Of a DNA stretch of 64,000 bases, positions 1 to 13,000 are shown piece by piece (position 1 is the first letter of the stretch; every line of letters starts with the position of its first letter). The notes under the pieces were generated by a model, which did no database searches, was not told the DNA's origin, and saw nothing but the letters and a program-made list of their open reading frames with translations. The stretch lies in the NCBI RefSeq assembly GCF_905475395.1, contig NC_058337.1, positions 100,558,368-100,622,367 of the forward strand, given 5' to 3'. The translations under genes and the position numbers were made by a program. The stretch is from Chrysoperla carnea (lineage: Eukaryota > Arthropoda > Insecta > Neuroptera > Chrysopidae).

Positions 1-258
1 AAATGGTAATAGCTCTTAATATTCTTAATATACACTTTGAATTAGGGTGTTAGGACAGCTCTATACACCACCAAAAAATCTAATCAACGCCAGAAAGGCA
101 CTCTTCACATACATTACATTTAAGATACCATATCATTATCAGAATTGTTCAGGGGATTCTGCGAAGAATTTCTAATGATGTGAAATTCGCCTAAAGATCC
201 GTATATTAATAGTGACCGTATAAACATACAAACAAATTTTTGTTAAGTCAATTTTTTA

Positions 259-570
259 TTAAATATCTTCCTTTAGTTGTTCCAATAAACGGGCAAAACC
301 CCCATCGTTATGATATCGGCGTTTCAAGATATTAATGGCACGCAAAACTGTTTTTGCGGTATATTTCGCTTCTAGTGATCTAGAATGTAAGCCACTTTAA
401 TATCGAAATGTTGAAACTGAGAATAAACGTTCTTTATATTATTATTGCTGCTTAATGAGAAAATCTTTCTCGTTAATGACTTAATAAGAAAATTTTTTTG
501 TGCAACAACTCGTGCCCGTGTCTTAAAATAGAAGTACGATAACAGGATAAATTTTTGAATTTGATTGAAT
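259..570 (-). pseudogene. Unrecognised disrupted coding-like stretch, antisense in the Unc-115 intron
   Basis: Two minus-strand open stretches abut. From about 570 down to 376 the frame reads through RARVVAQKNF and ends QHFDIKVAYILDH followed by a stop. In the next frame, from about 396 to 259, it continues EAKYTAKTVLRAINILKRR and ends LLEQLKEDI with TAA. An AATAAA hexamer follows within a few bases of that stop. The composition (Arg/Lys/Leu-rich, helical) looks more like protein than the surrounding AT-rich DNA, and the junction looks like a single frameshift. I do not recognise the family. It could be a decayed transposon or gene fragment, or chance. It is too short for a firm call. Confidence 0.3.
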
Positions 571-632
571 ACTTATAGTTTAAATAAAAATTAATTCAAT
601 ATAAAATAATTGAGTTTTCTGTTTAATATTAG

Positions 633-1008
633 ACAACTGAAATGCCAGTTTCAACAACATATACTGGAAATCTCGGGGGATTTACTGGACCATATGCTCC
701 ACATATTAGACGTTCACTGCCGAATATGGCCCACTCTATGCTTATTAATGAGCCAGCTAAAATATATCCTTACCATTTATTGCTTATAACGAATTATCGC
801 CTTCCTCATGATGTTGACCGGTGCAATTTAGAGGTAAAAATAAAATATCACGTTCTATAAAAAATTTAAACTAATTATTAATTTTTTTTTGTAGCGGCAC
901 TTATCAGATGCAGAGTTTGAGGCGATATTTCAAACCAATAGAACTGAATTTTATAGGTTACCACAATGGCGTAGGAATGAAATTAAACGACGTGTGCGAT
1001 TGTTCTAA
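633..1008 (+). CDS. Unc-115: Unc-115/abLIM-type actin-binding protein, last two exons (partial gene)
   Basis: These are the final two exons of a gene that begins before the window. Exon A is 633-833, preceded by TTAG and followed by GTAAAA. A 61-bp intron (834-894, ending TTTTTGTAG) separates it from exon B, 895-1008, ending TAA. Joined in phase 0 they give about 104 residues ending in a villin headpiece: KIYPYHLLLITNYRLP, then DVDRCNLERHLSDAEFEAIF, then RLPQWRRNEIKRRVRLF at the C-terminus. The DVDR-LERHLS junction and the terminal Arg-Leu-Phe are typical of abLIM/Unc-115 and dematin headpieces, which bind F-actin. Family knowledge: abLIM proteins carry N-terminal LIM domains and act in axon guidance; those exons are not in this window. 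Dematin is the main alternative, but insects carry the abLIM type. Confidence 0.85.
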
Positions 1009-1189
1009 TTTTCTATTAAAATTTATGCGTTCAACTCATTTTGTCATTCACAAACACCCCGGGTTCTTAACCATTTCACCTGATACAATTCTTTTTCATG
1101 TTTCAAGCTACTTTCTTATCTAAATTTTATATGTAGTGTTAAACAAAACAAAAAAAAAAAACTATTTTAATTTATGATACAGACCAAAA

Positions 1190-1343
1190 AATAAAAAAAA
1201 AATTGTGTAATTAATTATTGGTCGAAGGTGTTTCTATTTTTATTTTTTTGTTGGCAACTTTTGTTTTTATTTGTAATTGTATTTTTGTAAAAATACTATT
1301 TATTTATTTACGCGCTTTTAAACGAATAATATATTTTAATAAA
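1190..1343 (+). promoter_or_regulatory. Candidate poly(A) signals for the Unc-115 gene
   Basis: AATAAA hexamers occur at 1190-1195 and 1338-1343, 180-335 bp after the stop codon. The first is followed by a GT/T-rich stretch (about 1220-1290), as expected of a cleavage site. The region is so AT-rich that hexamers also arise by chance. Confidence 0.35.
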
Positions 1344-2640
1344 AATTTTAATAATTACTTTGTTAAAACCTTTAAATAATTAGAGGGGACAAAAGTTTTG
1401 AAAATAAAATGAACTAGATTATAAATAGAATGGAACCTTATTATGAGTATTCAATACTGCATATCGGATTTCGATCTTAATACAATTTGTCCTTCAAAGA
1501 TACCTTGATAACATTTCTAGTGTCAAGTTAACTAATTTTTAAGAAGATGAGTAATTTTTGATCAATTTCTTGAAGATTTGGTTATATAGAACGATAGAGG
1601 TATTATGAAAACTACGAAATTAACTGAAAGGGTCAAGAATTGTAAGATGACCGATGTTAAAGCCTTTCGAGAAAGTCTATTTTTTAAAAGTAATAACTTT
1701 CTAATCTACAAATAGTACACCGTAGCAAAAAGAACATAAAGCAAATTGAAATTTCGGAAAAGAATAAGACTTCTGACTTCTTCATAATATAGGGCCGTTT
1801 TTATTCTATGGTTATTTATTGCCCATAGAAAGAAAAATGTTAATTATAATTTGTAGTTTCTGAAGAAGTCTCAATAGAGAGACGAAACGTTCAACTATAA
1901 TCTTCTGATTTGATACCAAGTCCAACTTCCCTGTGATTCAATCTGTTTATAGACTTTTTGGACGTTTAAATTTTTTGGACTCTTCTATCGTTTTGTATTC
2001 TAACCTAATCTAATTCACCAAATCTAGTTTTTTTTAAAAACTCCCCGATCATGTCCTTATTTTTATTTTTATTAAATTATATTATTCAAATAATTTTAAG
2101 GAGCAGCTTAATAAATTAGTGTAATAAAAGAATTATTTAAATATAAATAATTGGACCGGATAGCAATTTAAAAAATGGTGGCTATTAAATATAAATAAAT
2201 TATATTGATTATAAACAGTGGCTTCAAGTTGAATTCGCTTATCGTAATATAAATACCAACCGTTTTTTGGAGCTATTAAAACATAGATGATGCTTAAATG
2301 AAATCAAGGCTACTAATTAAAATATAAATATAAGGATTAACAGAAGAAAACGTCGATACAACAAAATATTCTCAACCGTGCTCCAAATATTTTGTAAATA
2401 AAAAAAAAACATTTTTAACTGTAGTTAAGCCTCTATATAACATCGAATTTTTTTAATTTGCTAATCAACAAATAAAGTAAATAAAAAAACGTAAAATAAG
2501 ATAAACCTTCGATACGTAAATTTTTTTCTATTCCGCAACAACGATTTAATTCTGTTTGTAATCAATATAATTTTGTTTATATTTGTGTTCTTAATAATTA
2601 TTATTTATCATCAAGACAGCTTAAAAGTGATTTATATTCA

Positions 2641-3346
2641 GAAAACTAGAGAGGGAATAAAACTTGTCGGCCATATTAGTATGAACAATACTCATTGTTG
2701 TTCGCTAGCAGTAATTTTCCCTCATTAATCGGGTAACATTATAATTATTTGGAAAAATTAATCGTCTTTTTAATGTTTAACTCCAAAAAAAAAGTGAGTC
2801 AATCCTTCGCAAGTGAAGTGTTCGCTCAGGTCATAACTTTAAGTCCGATCTTAAACGGATCAATTTCAATTATAGTCGGTAACGATTTACCGTTATGATC
2901 TCAATAGTGTCTAATACACTATACCACCTGATCTCAAGATATATTACCGAATGTGTATTTACATAAAAAGCAACGTACAGGGTCTCTCGGTTTCAAGTTT
3001 AATGATACCGATTGGATGCTTATTCACCTTGTTTAACGCTATGAACAAATTTATACCTCGGTGGAATAACAACTACCATTACTTTGAGCATAATGGATCA
3101 ATACCACGATGAAGGTGGCTCCAATATATAAAATAGCCAACATAACGACATCTTTTTTATTTCAATACTGTGTTCAATAGTAAATACGAACATGCTGCGG
3201 GACAAAGACAATTTCTTGTTGAAAACATTAGTTTTCCTCTGATCATCAAAAATTTTAGAAAAAATTACCAAAGTAAAACACTGTTCATATCAAAATGGCC
3301 ACCTAGGCAAGATTTGTACGGCGAATTAATTAACTCTCTAGTTTTC
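2641..3346. repeat. Weak terminal-inverted-repeat element
   Basis: GAAAACTAGAGAG at 2641-2653 is matched in inverted orientation by CTCTCTAGTTTTC ending at 3346. A second paired block, CCATATTAGTATGAACA (about 2671) against CCATTTTGATATGAACA on the other strand (about 3282-3298), lies just inside. The order and spacing suit a 706-bp non-autonomous element with diverged TIRs of about 60-70 bp. No target-site duplication is clear, and the short ORFs inside are not convincing. Confidence 0.4.
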
Positions 3347-6343
3347 TCCATTTTAATGATTCTATGTATATCAGATTTTTTATCACCAATACTTTCCGAG
3401 TAAGGTGCTTTATATATTACTGAAATATATGCATTTATATACAATAATTTAAAAATTGTATTTTTTTTCTTGTTTTCAATTATCAAACGATTTAAATAAA
3501 AATATCTAAACTTAATGAAAGTAGCATTTTTTGATAAATCAAATATCATTAATGTACAAAAATTCATATAAAATGCAAAATTAATAAAATTCGTGATAAA
3601 TAATTTCGAGTTTATGCATCAAACAGTAAAAATTTTGAAAGGAATGTTTCAGCAGAATTAAAAGCATCATTTTTCGTAGAAGATATTAAATCTAAAAGTT
3701 ATGAAATTAACTCGCAAGTTGCAGCCTGATTTAAATATCAGTTCATATTCTCACTGATAAGAACATAATTATCTGTTTGTAACATTTAATATTATTCACG
3801 AATTTTATCGATATTTTAAAGGAATGTTCAAGTATTACGCCTTTTTTTTATTATTTATGAAACTCCCCTGATATTCTACCTATGAAGCAGTGGCTCGAAG
3901 CAAATTTACTATATGATTTTTAAAATAGTATATGCAGTATATAATACACAAAATGATATAACTTTTGTCGCTCAGTGGAAAATCCAGGACAAAGATACAT
4001 CATTTATGTAATGTGTATTGCATATACTATCATATAGTAATGTTTTTTTATACATTGTATCATTAACAAAATAATACCTTGGTAATTTTGGTCACACTAA
4101 CTTAGACTAATAATTTCATTAGTAGGTGTGAATAATTAAACGGATACTAAGAATCTATGGAAATAAAGACATCGATATATAACCCAAAACTATACCCTGG
4201 TGACATTGCATTGGCCAATCTTAAAAAAACAAATTACTTTTTCAAAGCACGCAGTTTACTAGGCTCGAAAAACACTTTGAAATACCCAAGGTTGGCCTCT
4301 GAAATGTAACTAGGGTTTACTAACACAATTTTTAGTCTAAATTGATATAAAATTTGACGAAATATATTAGGTCGTTAATGGCACATGTATTCTTTAAATC
4401 CGAATATGATCATTACAAGAGAGACACCCTACCTAAATAAAATCGCAAAAACACTTAATTAAACTTCTTTCCTGGTGTTTAAATGAGCTACGTAAACTTG
4501 AACGTCCTCTTATCAAGTAAAATTAGCATATTGATTGAGCATTTACTTACTTATTTTACAGTATTTTTTAATTGTTTATAATTTTATTTAAACGAAGGTC
4601 CAAATTACACGTGTTCAATTCGATCAAAATTTAAAATTACTAATAATAAACACTTAAGAATATTATAAAATAATATCGAAGAGTGCAAATTTAAAAAAAT
4701 CAAACCGAAAAATGCGTGTAATTCAAGCCTAAATGTGGTATGTTGATTGATTCACTCTTGCAGTTTTAACTGAATCATTTCTGTTTCATTAATAGACCTA
4801 GGATCGTTTAAAAAAATGTTTTGAAACGAACATGATTCTTGTTAAATCTTCTTGAATTTTAATTTATTTTGAAAATAATCATCAATATCGATAATTTAAT
4901 TATTATAATCAAATTCTAGTTTTATACTTGGAGATTTTTGAGAAAATGAATCATAATCTATACGCAACTATGATTCAGAGAAAGTGTACAGCGCACAAGT
5001 GGTAAATAAATTTCAGTAAATAGGTAAAATATATAATCTTCATCCTCTAAATATTTACCATATAATCATTTAAAGAAATTTGTAAAAAAAAAAGAGTAGT
5101 CGACATTTAGAAAAATAATCAATCTTCTTTAGGTGTACAGAATTTTCTATTGACTATAAAATATAACAAAATGGCAGGCAGCTTTTGAGAATTCAAGATT
5201 CTCAAATGTAAAATTTAATCGTAGACTTTTTACAACAACAACAAAATATGGCTGTAAATTGATGCAGTTCATTGTTCTTTATTTGCATAATAAGAATATT
5301 TTTTGATGTTTTCGTTTGAAAAATAAGTGAAGATATTTTGATATAAAATTCTAAAATACTTCGAGTTAATTCTTTGTTGTTTGAAGATATGAAGAATTAA
5401 AATAGTTGGAAAGAATTAAACACCATATTTATCAAAATTTCCTTGATGTATATGGTATTTTTTTAAGGAAAAGGTAAATTTATTTTTGCTACCGGCCGTA
5501 TATTTTCCTATTAAATATTATAAATGCATTTTTGACACAATTTTGAAATATGAGATCTGTTTTGATTTTGATCCATGCTAGATCGAATAAAAAAGTTTTG
5601 GCATTGCGTTGGCTATCTTAGGCAGGTTTTTTACAAGCTGACAATCGAAAAATTAATTTAAAGAAATCGCTACAGGCAAACCCATGGCCTAAGTGTTGTT
5701 TATAATTAATAGTAAGTCTTTTATTGTCGTAAAGTGGGTCAACAGATCAACGAACAGAGTTTATATTTCAAATTTTCATCAAGCATTGCTTTTATAGGCT
5801 AGTCCATAGATAATATAACTATAATAATATATTTAGTAAAATATTGTTAATTGTACTAAGGAGTAAAAAAAAATGATTTTAAGAAAAAAATTAATAAGTT
5901 AACTATTATATTTTCAAATTGAGATTACTGTATATTTGATTGAACTGTAAGTAGTTTTAAAAATAAAAAATTTACAAAAAAATTATAGGACAATAAATAT
6001 TCCTTTTAATTGAAACTTATTGTTATACAACAATAGTTAAAAATCTGATTCTAACCAACAATGGAATAATATATAAAATGATCAACCTAATTTTCAACAC
6101 ATTTGGCCAAGTATTTAATTTTATCCTTTGCCCAATCTTTCCAAATTTTAGTAAGTGTTTCAATTAATATTCAATTTCAAATAATATCCTAAGACAAAAT
6201 AATAAAAAAAACTCTTAAGTCCTCGAGAAGTTGAACATTATATATTTTATTTTATTTCTTCTCGATGATATAAAAAATATAGTTCCGTAACGTCTAAACA
6301 AAAAATTTGAAAACAACCGTATTCTAATTTTTAAATAAAATAC

Positions 6344-6701
6344 AGTGGAATCTCAATAACTAGAACATCAAGGAAAATGCAAAAAAATTCGAGTTAATGA
6401 GTTTTCGATTTAACAAGCAGTTTTAGGTACAGAGATTTAATTGCATAAATTTCGACTTAGAAAAGCGCGATTTAGTAGATATTTATTGAAATAAATTGCG
6501 TCATTGTATTTTACTAACTATGGGTTACGTAGTAAGCTATTTGAAAATCGAGTTACAGAGTATAAATATTTACTATTAATATCTCGAAGTCTAAATAATC
6601 CGAAATACCGCGTATTTAAGGGTTCTGCGAACGGGAATAGAATTTTTTCGAATTAATGAGGATGACGACTTAACGAAGTTCGAATTATTGACGTTCCACT
6701 G
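6344..6701. mobile_element. pogo/Tigger-like MITE, copy 1
   Basis: The 358-bp element begins CAGTGGAATCTCAATAACTA and ends GACGTTCCACTG, and is flanked on both sides by TA. The inverted CAGTGGAA / TTCCACTG ends with a TA duplication are the pattern of pogo-type (Tc1/mariner superfamily) elements. The inside carries phrases such as ATTCGAGTTAATGAG and CGAATTATTGACG that echo the TIR repeatedly. There is no transposase. It is related to the copies at 33459-33880 and 48196-48591. Confidence 0.75.
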
Positions 6702-8000
6702 TATTTTCAAAAATGAAACGATTCTTGAACGATAAAACGTAAATACATTCATTGATTTGGCTTAAAAAGAACAACATATTTTATGCCAACACTACTCCTA
6801 ATTTCTGCAATACAATGATTCTTAATTTAAACTGTTTATGTGCAAAAGTACACATCGCTGTAATCTGTAGCATCAAACGTTTTAGTTGTCACATAAGAAC
6901 ATAAAAAAATTCGAAGAAATTCACATTTTTATAGTAGATAGTTGTTCTAAATGCGTTTGATGACATCATAGTACAAATTCGTATGCAAATTAATAATAAA
7001 AAGGAATATTTATTGTATCACTTCAATTAATAATTTTTTTTTATAAGAGAAAAAAAATTCCCATTTATGTTTTTATTTATTCTAGAGTGAGAAAACAAAT
7101 TATAAAATCAGTGTATGTGCTGAGTCGCTAAATATATTTGAAAAGAAAACGTATCTATTTATTATTTTTCCCCTTTCAACTGTATTTCAGAATTTTAAAG
7201 ATGAAATTCATGCTGATTCAGACATTTTTAAGGAGTACTTTCAATAAAATTGAAAAGGTGTGTGAATAATTTTTTTATTATTCAGATAAATTTCTAATCA
7301 AATTCTAATTTCTAACTTATCAACAATTCAAAATATACTTAAGGTAAATCACGTTCTTTTTATCTGCAGTGATGAAGTACTTAACTCAATTATTATTTCT
7401 AGAAATAATTGTGCTGCTACTTTCAATTTTATTAAAATTATTATTACTTGTTTTATTTCGTCAAGGCTAACAGGATATATTTTGTATAAAATTATAATCA
7501 AAACATTACTTAGTATAGAAAAGATAATCTAAGTAGTATGTTAAGAAAAATTAATATCAGTGATCGTCTCTATCATGCATGAATCATTCGAAATTTTGGT
7601 CTTTATTTAAATCTAGATATCATGAATTGCTTTTATGTTCGTTTATTGATACAATTATTGCATACAATCAATTGTGATTAGTGAATAATTCATAATTATT
7701 GAATTTTTTGTATTTCAACTACAAAGACCTTGAACTTTTATTAAAAAAAATTACGTATATAAAAAATTATACGTTGTAATTACTATTATTGTTAATAAAA
7801 ATAAAATTTCCGTTGCGATTTTTTTTAGAAAATTAATAATTATTATCATATTTATTTTAGTCTTATTATTATAATTCAATTACATAATATTAGACAATAC
7901 TTTTTTAAAAATATTCGGGAAGTATTGTTGGTACAATCATAGATATTATATAGTACTAAAAACGTGTGCTTATATATTTTTTATCAAATTTTATAAAGCC

Positions 8001-8330
8001 TCATTTATAGGTTTCATGTATCTGATTAAATTCTTGAAAGTATTTTAGAACATGCCTGAGTGAGGTGGTATTCAGAGCAAGGCCGTTATATATTACATTT
8101 TCAGAGATATGTATCACAATATCACGATCTGCACGACCGATATTGAGTGATATTGTTGGATTTTCGGCAATGACAACACGAATCATGCGGCCACAACTGA
8201 TAAGCATGTCGAATGATGGATTAAATACTTTATCGTTTCTGGTTTTCGAGCACAAACGAATTGACGTTCTATATATAATGTAACCAAACTCACAGTTATA
8301 AACTAGTGTTCGAAGCAGAATACAGTACAA
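8001..8330 (-). CDS. Unrecognised ORF, 109 codons
   Basis: A minus-strand ORF in the Unc-115/mitoferrin intergenic region. The C-terminal 80 residues look protein-like: SFDMLISCGRMIRVVIAENP, then ISLNIGRADRDIVIHISENV, then alternating hydrophobic/charged sequence ending QEFNQIHETYK. The N-terminal part is less convincing. A minus-strand sequence TTATATATAG just before residue 21 could be a splice acceptor, so this may be the 3' exon of a spliced gene or a domesticated or decayed element. I see no catalytic motif, signal peptide or membrane span and do not recognise a family. A chance ORF remains possible. Confidence 0.35.
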   Translation of the reverse strand: MYCILLRTLVYNCEFGYIIYRTSIRLCSKTRNDKVFNPSFDMLISCGRMIRVVIAENPTISLNIGRADRDIVIHISENVIYNGLALNTTSLRHVLKYFQEFNQIHETYK

Positions 8331-9978
8331 ATTTACATACTACACATTTTTTTTTTGTTAATTTTTAATAAGAGTGTTGTAAAATTCTGCAATCTCTCAT
8401 TGCATTAAATTCGGCCTTCAGAATGACATCTGAGCTATTATTGGATGAATATAGCTTAACATAAAAACATGGGAACTCAATGAACCCAAAATTGGGTACC
8501 TATCATTTAGAGGTGACATGACGTATCTCATTATCATAATTTAAAATAATGAATATTCCTAACTGGTTATTATCGTTTAGTTATATCAATTTTAAGCAGG
8601 GCCGATTTGCACAAAGTGCTGCCCTTGAGCAATGGCAAAAAATGCCGCCCTAAGTTTCTGCAACTAGTTCTGATACAATAAAATACATATACAATTTTAA
8701 ATGAGGAGAAAATTCCGCTCAAATCTTTTTTATCGATGTTATATATGCTTAAGAATTCGTCATTATTTCAGAAAGCGTATGAATCGGAATTTAAAAATTA
8801 TACGTTTGGCTGAGAATATGTTTGTGAAATTCAAAAGTATAAAATTTTACATCTTCAACATTTTTCGTCATGCCTAAGATCAAGTTCATATGTACGTAAA
8901 AATATTTTGATCTTTCGATAAATTTGCCTCCCCTCCCCCAAAATTTGCCGCCTATGGTCAGGGCACATGTGACTCAATATGTAATTCCTGGCCTGATTTT
9001 CAGTTAGAGAATCAATAAGAAAATTTTCTTATTTTAAATCCTATATTTCTGGTTTGTATTTCTTTATTTTTAGTTTCGTCTTCTAACAGGTTTATAATGT
9101 TACTAAAAGGTAGTTTACTTGGAATTTTTTTATATAATTTTGAATGAAAAATAATTTTTGAAATCCATTTTCTTTAATTTTCAAATCAATTGATCTAAGT
9201 GACCAAGGTAAAATACCTCCTGGTCAAAGAATAATATTATCATGTATCTTTGATAACTCTGTTGTGTTTTTAAATTGTCAAATACGGCAAATGATATCCA
9301 GTGATGGTTATCATTGGTGGAAATTAACGAGCAAAAACCAAGATTATAATTAAAGTCCATGACCTCCAAAATTTATTTTTAGATCAGCGCTTGAATCTGC
9401 GCATACCAGTTAGAATTTTACAATGTAAGTAAAAAAGAAACACATACCGTTAAAAATGCTTTATGTGAATTTCGTCTGATGAATTTGCAAGTAAATTAAA
9501 TCAACACTCCTCCATTCTAACTTAAAAAGAAATGATTATCCCATTCAATTAATTTATTATTTCTAGTTGTCAATAAAATGAAGAATAAACAAAAATTTTT
9601 TTTTTCAATTTTACATTTAAAATTGAAGTTTATTAATTGGAAAAGACTTTACCTTTTTTTCCTTTAAAATTCAATTTTAAAGAAACTGAAAAAAATAATT
9701 TCTCCTTTTCATTAATTTTTGTGCTATTGTAAATTCTACTCTACAATATATTTTGAAGTATATGCACATGCGTGTTTCATTCTTTAATTCAGTTGGCATA
9801 TAACCACATTACATTACATTTCTCTAACCAAAGCATGGCGGTATTGCGTAAACTGGCCTAGTAACATCTAAAAAGAATCAAATATAAATTTTAACAAAAT
9901 TCGAGTGTTTACAAACTAAATTAACAAGTTACATATAAAATATTGACAATTATACATTCAAAAAAATAAATTGTTGTG

Positions 9979-10005
<27 letters not shown>
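9979..10005 (+). repeat. 27-bp poly(T) tract upstream of the mitoferrin start
   Basis: An uninterrupted run of T ends 20 bp before the mitoferrin ATG. It could be part of the 5' UTR, a promoter-proximal T tract, or the pyrimidine tract of an upstream intron. No AG sits where a clean acceptor would be needed. Confidence 0.6.
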
Positions 10006-10011
<6 letters not shown>

Positions 10012-10025
10012 CCAAAAAACGGATT

Positions 10026-13000
10026 ATGAATGCGGATGAATATGAATCTTTACCAACAAATGATATCCTTACCCATATGACGGCTGGAGCAATTGCCGGA
10101 GTACTCGAACATTGTCTTATGTATCCATTGGATTCAGTTAAGGTAATTGTATATTTGTATCCTTAATAAAAAAATATCATTTAGGTTAATACATTAAATG
10201 GTTAAGGGAACGTTTATTAGGTTAGGTCAGTCAATATGTTATATATATATTTACACCTAAAAATCTACATAAATTAGGACATGTCAAAAAATGAGGATTA
10301 TTTAACTCAATTATATTTGATGAATATCCTCAATTAGATTTAAGTGTCTCATTCATCAATTTTATTTAATGTTTACCATACGCAGTATGGCATTTATAAC
10401 CCTTTCTAAATACTTGTCACAAAAAAATACTTTCAATTTTTTACTTTCTCCACTTGTAAAAGGTGTATATACTTATTAATTTATTAAAGTCAAAATATGA
10501 CATCAATAGGGAATATTCATGAAATTTAAATATGGTTCAAATATTTTTTTTCCGTAACTTTAATGACTGGACATTTCAATTAAACCATTATTTTAGTAAT
10601 TAATATCTTTTTAATTACTTAAAATTAATTAATAAAAGTACAAATTCAGTGAGGGCATTTAAAAATTTCTAAAACGGAAATTCAAATTTTTATACGGACG
10701 TGACATCAAAGTACGGGCTTGTCAAATTTGTTGACATACTGTATGATATTAATTACTTACATTTTATGTGGTATTTCATTAAATTATACGGCTTTTTATT
10801 AGAAAACTTAATGATAACGAGTGTAAATTCTGTGTTGTAAATTCATTTTTTTAGCGTGTAAATTATACATTGAACTGTCACCAATTGACAGATCACGTAC
10901 TTATACGTCATCAACAAAGAGCGCCAAAAAAACTGCGTTTAAATATCTCAAAATTATAATGTATCTAATATTTTTTTGCACTTAAATACAGCATTTTTAA
11001 GGAGTATTTATATTTTTTATTTTGTTATAACGGTGTAAACAATGAATTTAAAATATAAAAAAATACATGAATATTCCCTATTCGCGCCTAAATTATAGTT
11101 CAAAAATCAAATATGAATAATTTTTCTAATTTAAAAAATGACAATATTTTAAGAATTATTGCTATAATAATTGTATATGGTATTTTTAATATTTTTATAT
11201 TAAATACATAATCGTTTCAAGGTTGATGCATATTTTTATTGAGTCTAGGGTTTTGTGAAAATTTTTATTATGACAACGATTTTATACCTTGTATTATGAT
11301 AATTTTTTAACTTCACGTATTTTGATATGAAAAAAAAATCAGTTAACTAATTTTCAATGATCGAATAAAAACTATTAATCTTAATCCAAATGATTAATTT
11401 TTATAATACCTGTTTTATGCTATTTAATCACCAAATATTAGTTAAATTTTGTCGTACTCATTTGATTTTAATGACTTAACTGTATTTAAAAAAAATATAT
11501 ATAGTTTTCGATGATTCACAATGAAAATGGCGATTAATAGTCGATCATATGTTCTGATTTTGCTTATAAATATTTTTAAAATAATGAATAAGTGTATATT
11601 TTATATTTCATGTGGGTATTAGAAAAATAAATTAATAAGGATATTAAAGATAAACTAATTATGAAGACGTTTCGTTACTAACGTAGTCAGTGTCAGTATA
11701 GTACACTTAATAAGCCGGAAAATGTGGAAAAGTGGTGAAATAGCTTCGATTTCAAAAATTATTGTTTGTACATATTTAAATGTCTCCCCGAAAATGGTCT
11801 GTCGGAGATTTTCGGGGCCACTGATTGCATCCCCACCCTCGGAAGTTTTCGGAGTGGCTAATTATGAACTTAAATTCAAAAAGCAACTGAATATGCTTGC
11901 AACTGCATTAAAGCCATCTCTAGAAGTGACAGAGATAGAAAATTTAATTCAAAATTTCACCTCGGATATTGTCTCTCGGTGGTTTTTTGGTGTTGCTTAA
12001 ATCTATATTTGATCTGTCACTTCTGGGAATGGTTTTAATGGGGCTGCAACCACTTAGTTGCCTCGAATTTATGATAAGCCTCCTTTGTGATAAACCTCCT
12101 AGAGACGAGCTTTGAGTTGAAATTAAAAATTTTCTAAATTTCTTTATCATTGTCACTTCTAGAGGTGGATTTAACGAAGTTTTATTGACTTAAGCTACTT
12201 CGGTTGGTAGCTTCAATGGCATGTGACCGAGTGGTAAAGTATAAATCGTACAATTTGGGGTATATTTTGTTTTACACTTGCAGTATGAGATAGTAGAAAG
12301 AAAAAATATTTAGAAATCGCGTAAATCGGGTAACGTCAGCCATCTTATGTAAAACTTCTACTGAGACTGAAATTTTCATATTTTTAACCCCCCAATTAAA
12401 AAGAAGGGGTGTTACAAAACCGCTATGTGTGTGTGTCTGTCTGTTTGTCTGTGGCATCATAGCGCCTAAACGAATTAACCAATTTTGATTTTTTTTGTTT
12501 CGTTTGAAAGGTAGTTGAATGAAGAGTGTTCTTAGTTATGTTTCAAGAGCGAGTTTAGGGTTCCGTACCCGAAAAATTTGTTGGGGATTTTTCAAATTTT
12601 GTAAATTTCATTTTTTTTTCCAATAATTTGACTAATTGATAGTTTTAGTGAAGATGTCTGTGAAATGTTTTGAATATTGTAAAATTTTTCGCAAGTCACA
12701 TCTGTATATATTTAAACTGAAATTAATCAACTTTATTATTTATTTATCTGATACTTTATAAAATATATCATTAATTGTTATACCTGTTTAATGTTTACAT
12801 AATGATCATGTGAATTGTAGAGAAAAAAATTCATTAAGTAGATTATAATTATTACCGAGGGCCGCGGCTGTTTTTATTCATAAATTGCACTTAATATATG
12901 TACTACATATTGTGTGAGGAGTGAACGTAATCTATTTATTCTACTTCTCATGTATATAAGAAACTCACTGTACATCATTATCCTTTTTTTAGAAATCATA

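Larger units (their letters stand above)
1009..10025. other. Intergenic region, Unc-115 to mitoferrin
   Basis: About 9 kb of very AT-rich DNA. Apart from the features listed separately (a weak inverted-repeat element at 2641-3346, a pogo-like MITE at 6344-6701, an unrecognised minus ORF at 8001-8330) I see no coding exon. A stretch at 1855-1900 resembles a widespread arthropod repeat motif (CTGAAGAAGTCTCAATAGAG). The region 8600-8990, with its GCCGCC/GCCCT-rich phrases, looks like degenerate repeat. The mitoferrin promoter must lie in the last part, but no TATA box or initiator can be picked out by eye. Confidence 0.5.

Noticed and set aside
3265..3567. 100-codon minus ORF overlapping a 77-codon plus ORF
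   Set aside because: Low-complexity Ile/Lys/Asn composition expected of AT-rich DNA, partly on the inverted repeat at 2641-3346; no recognisable domain.
11722..12000. 92-codon + strand ORF
   Set aside because: It lies largely on the arms of the 11.9-kb foldback and resembles no protein family; explained by the repeat.
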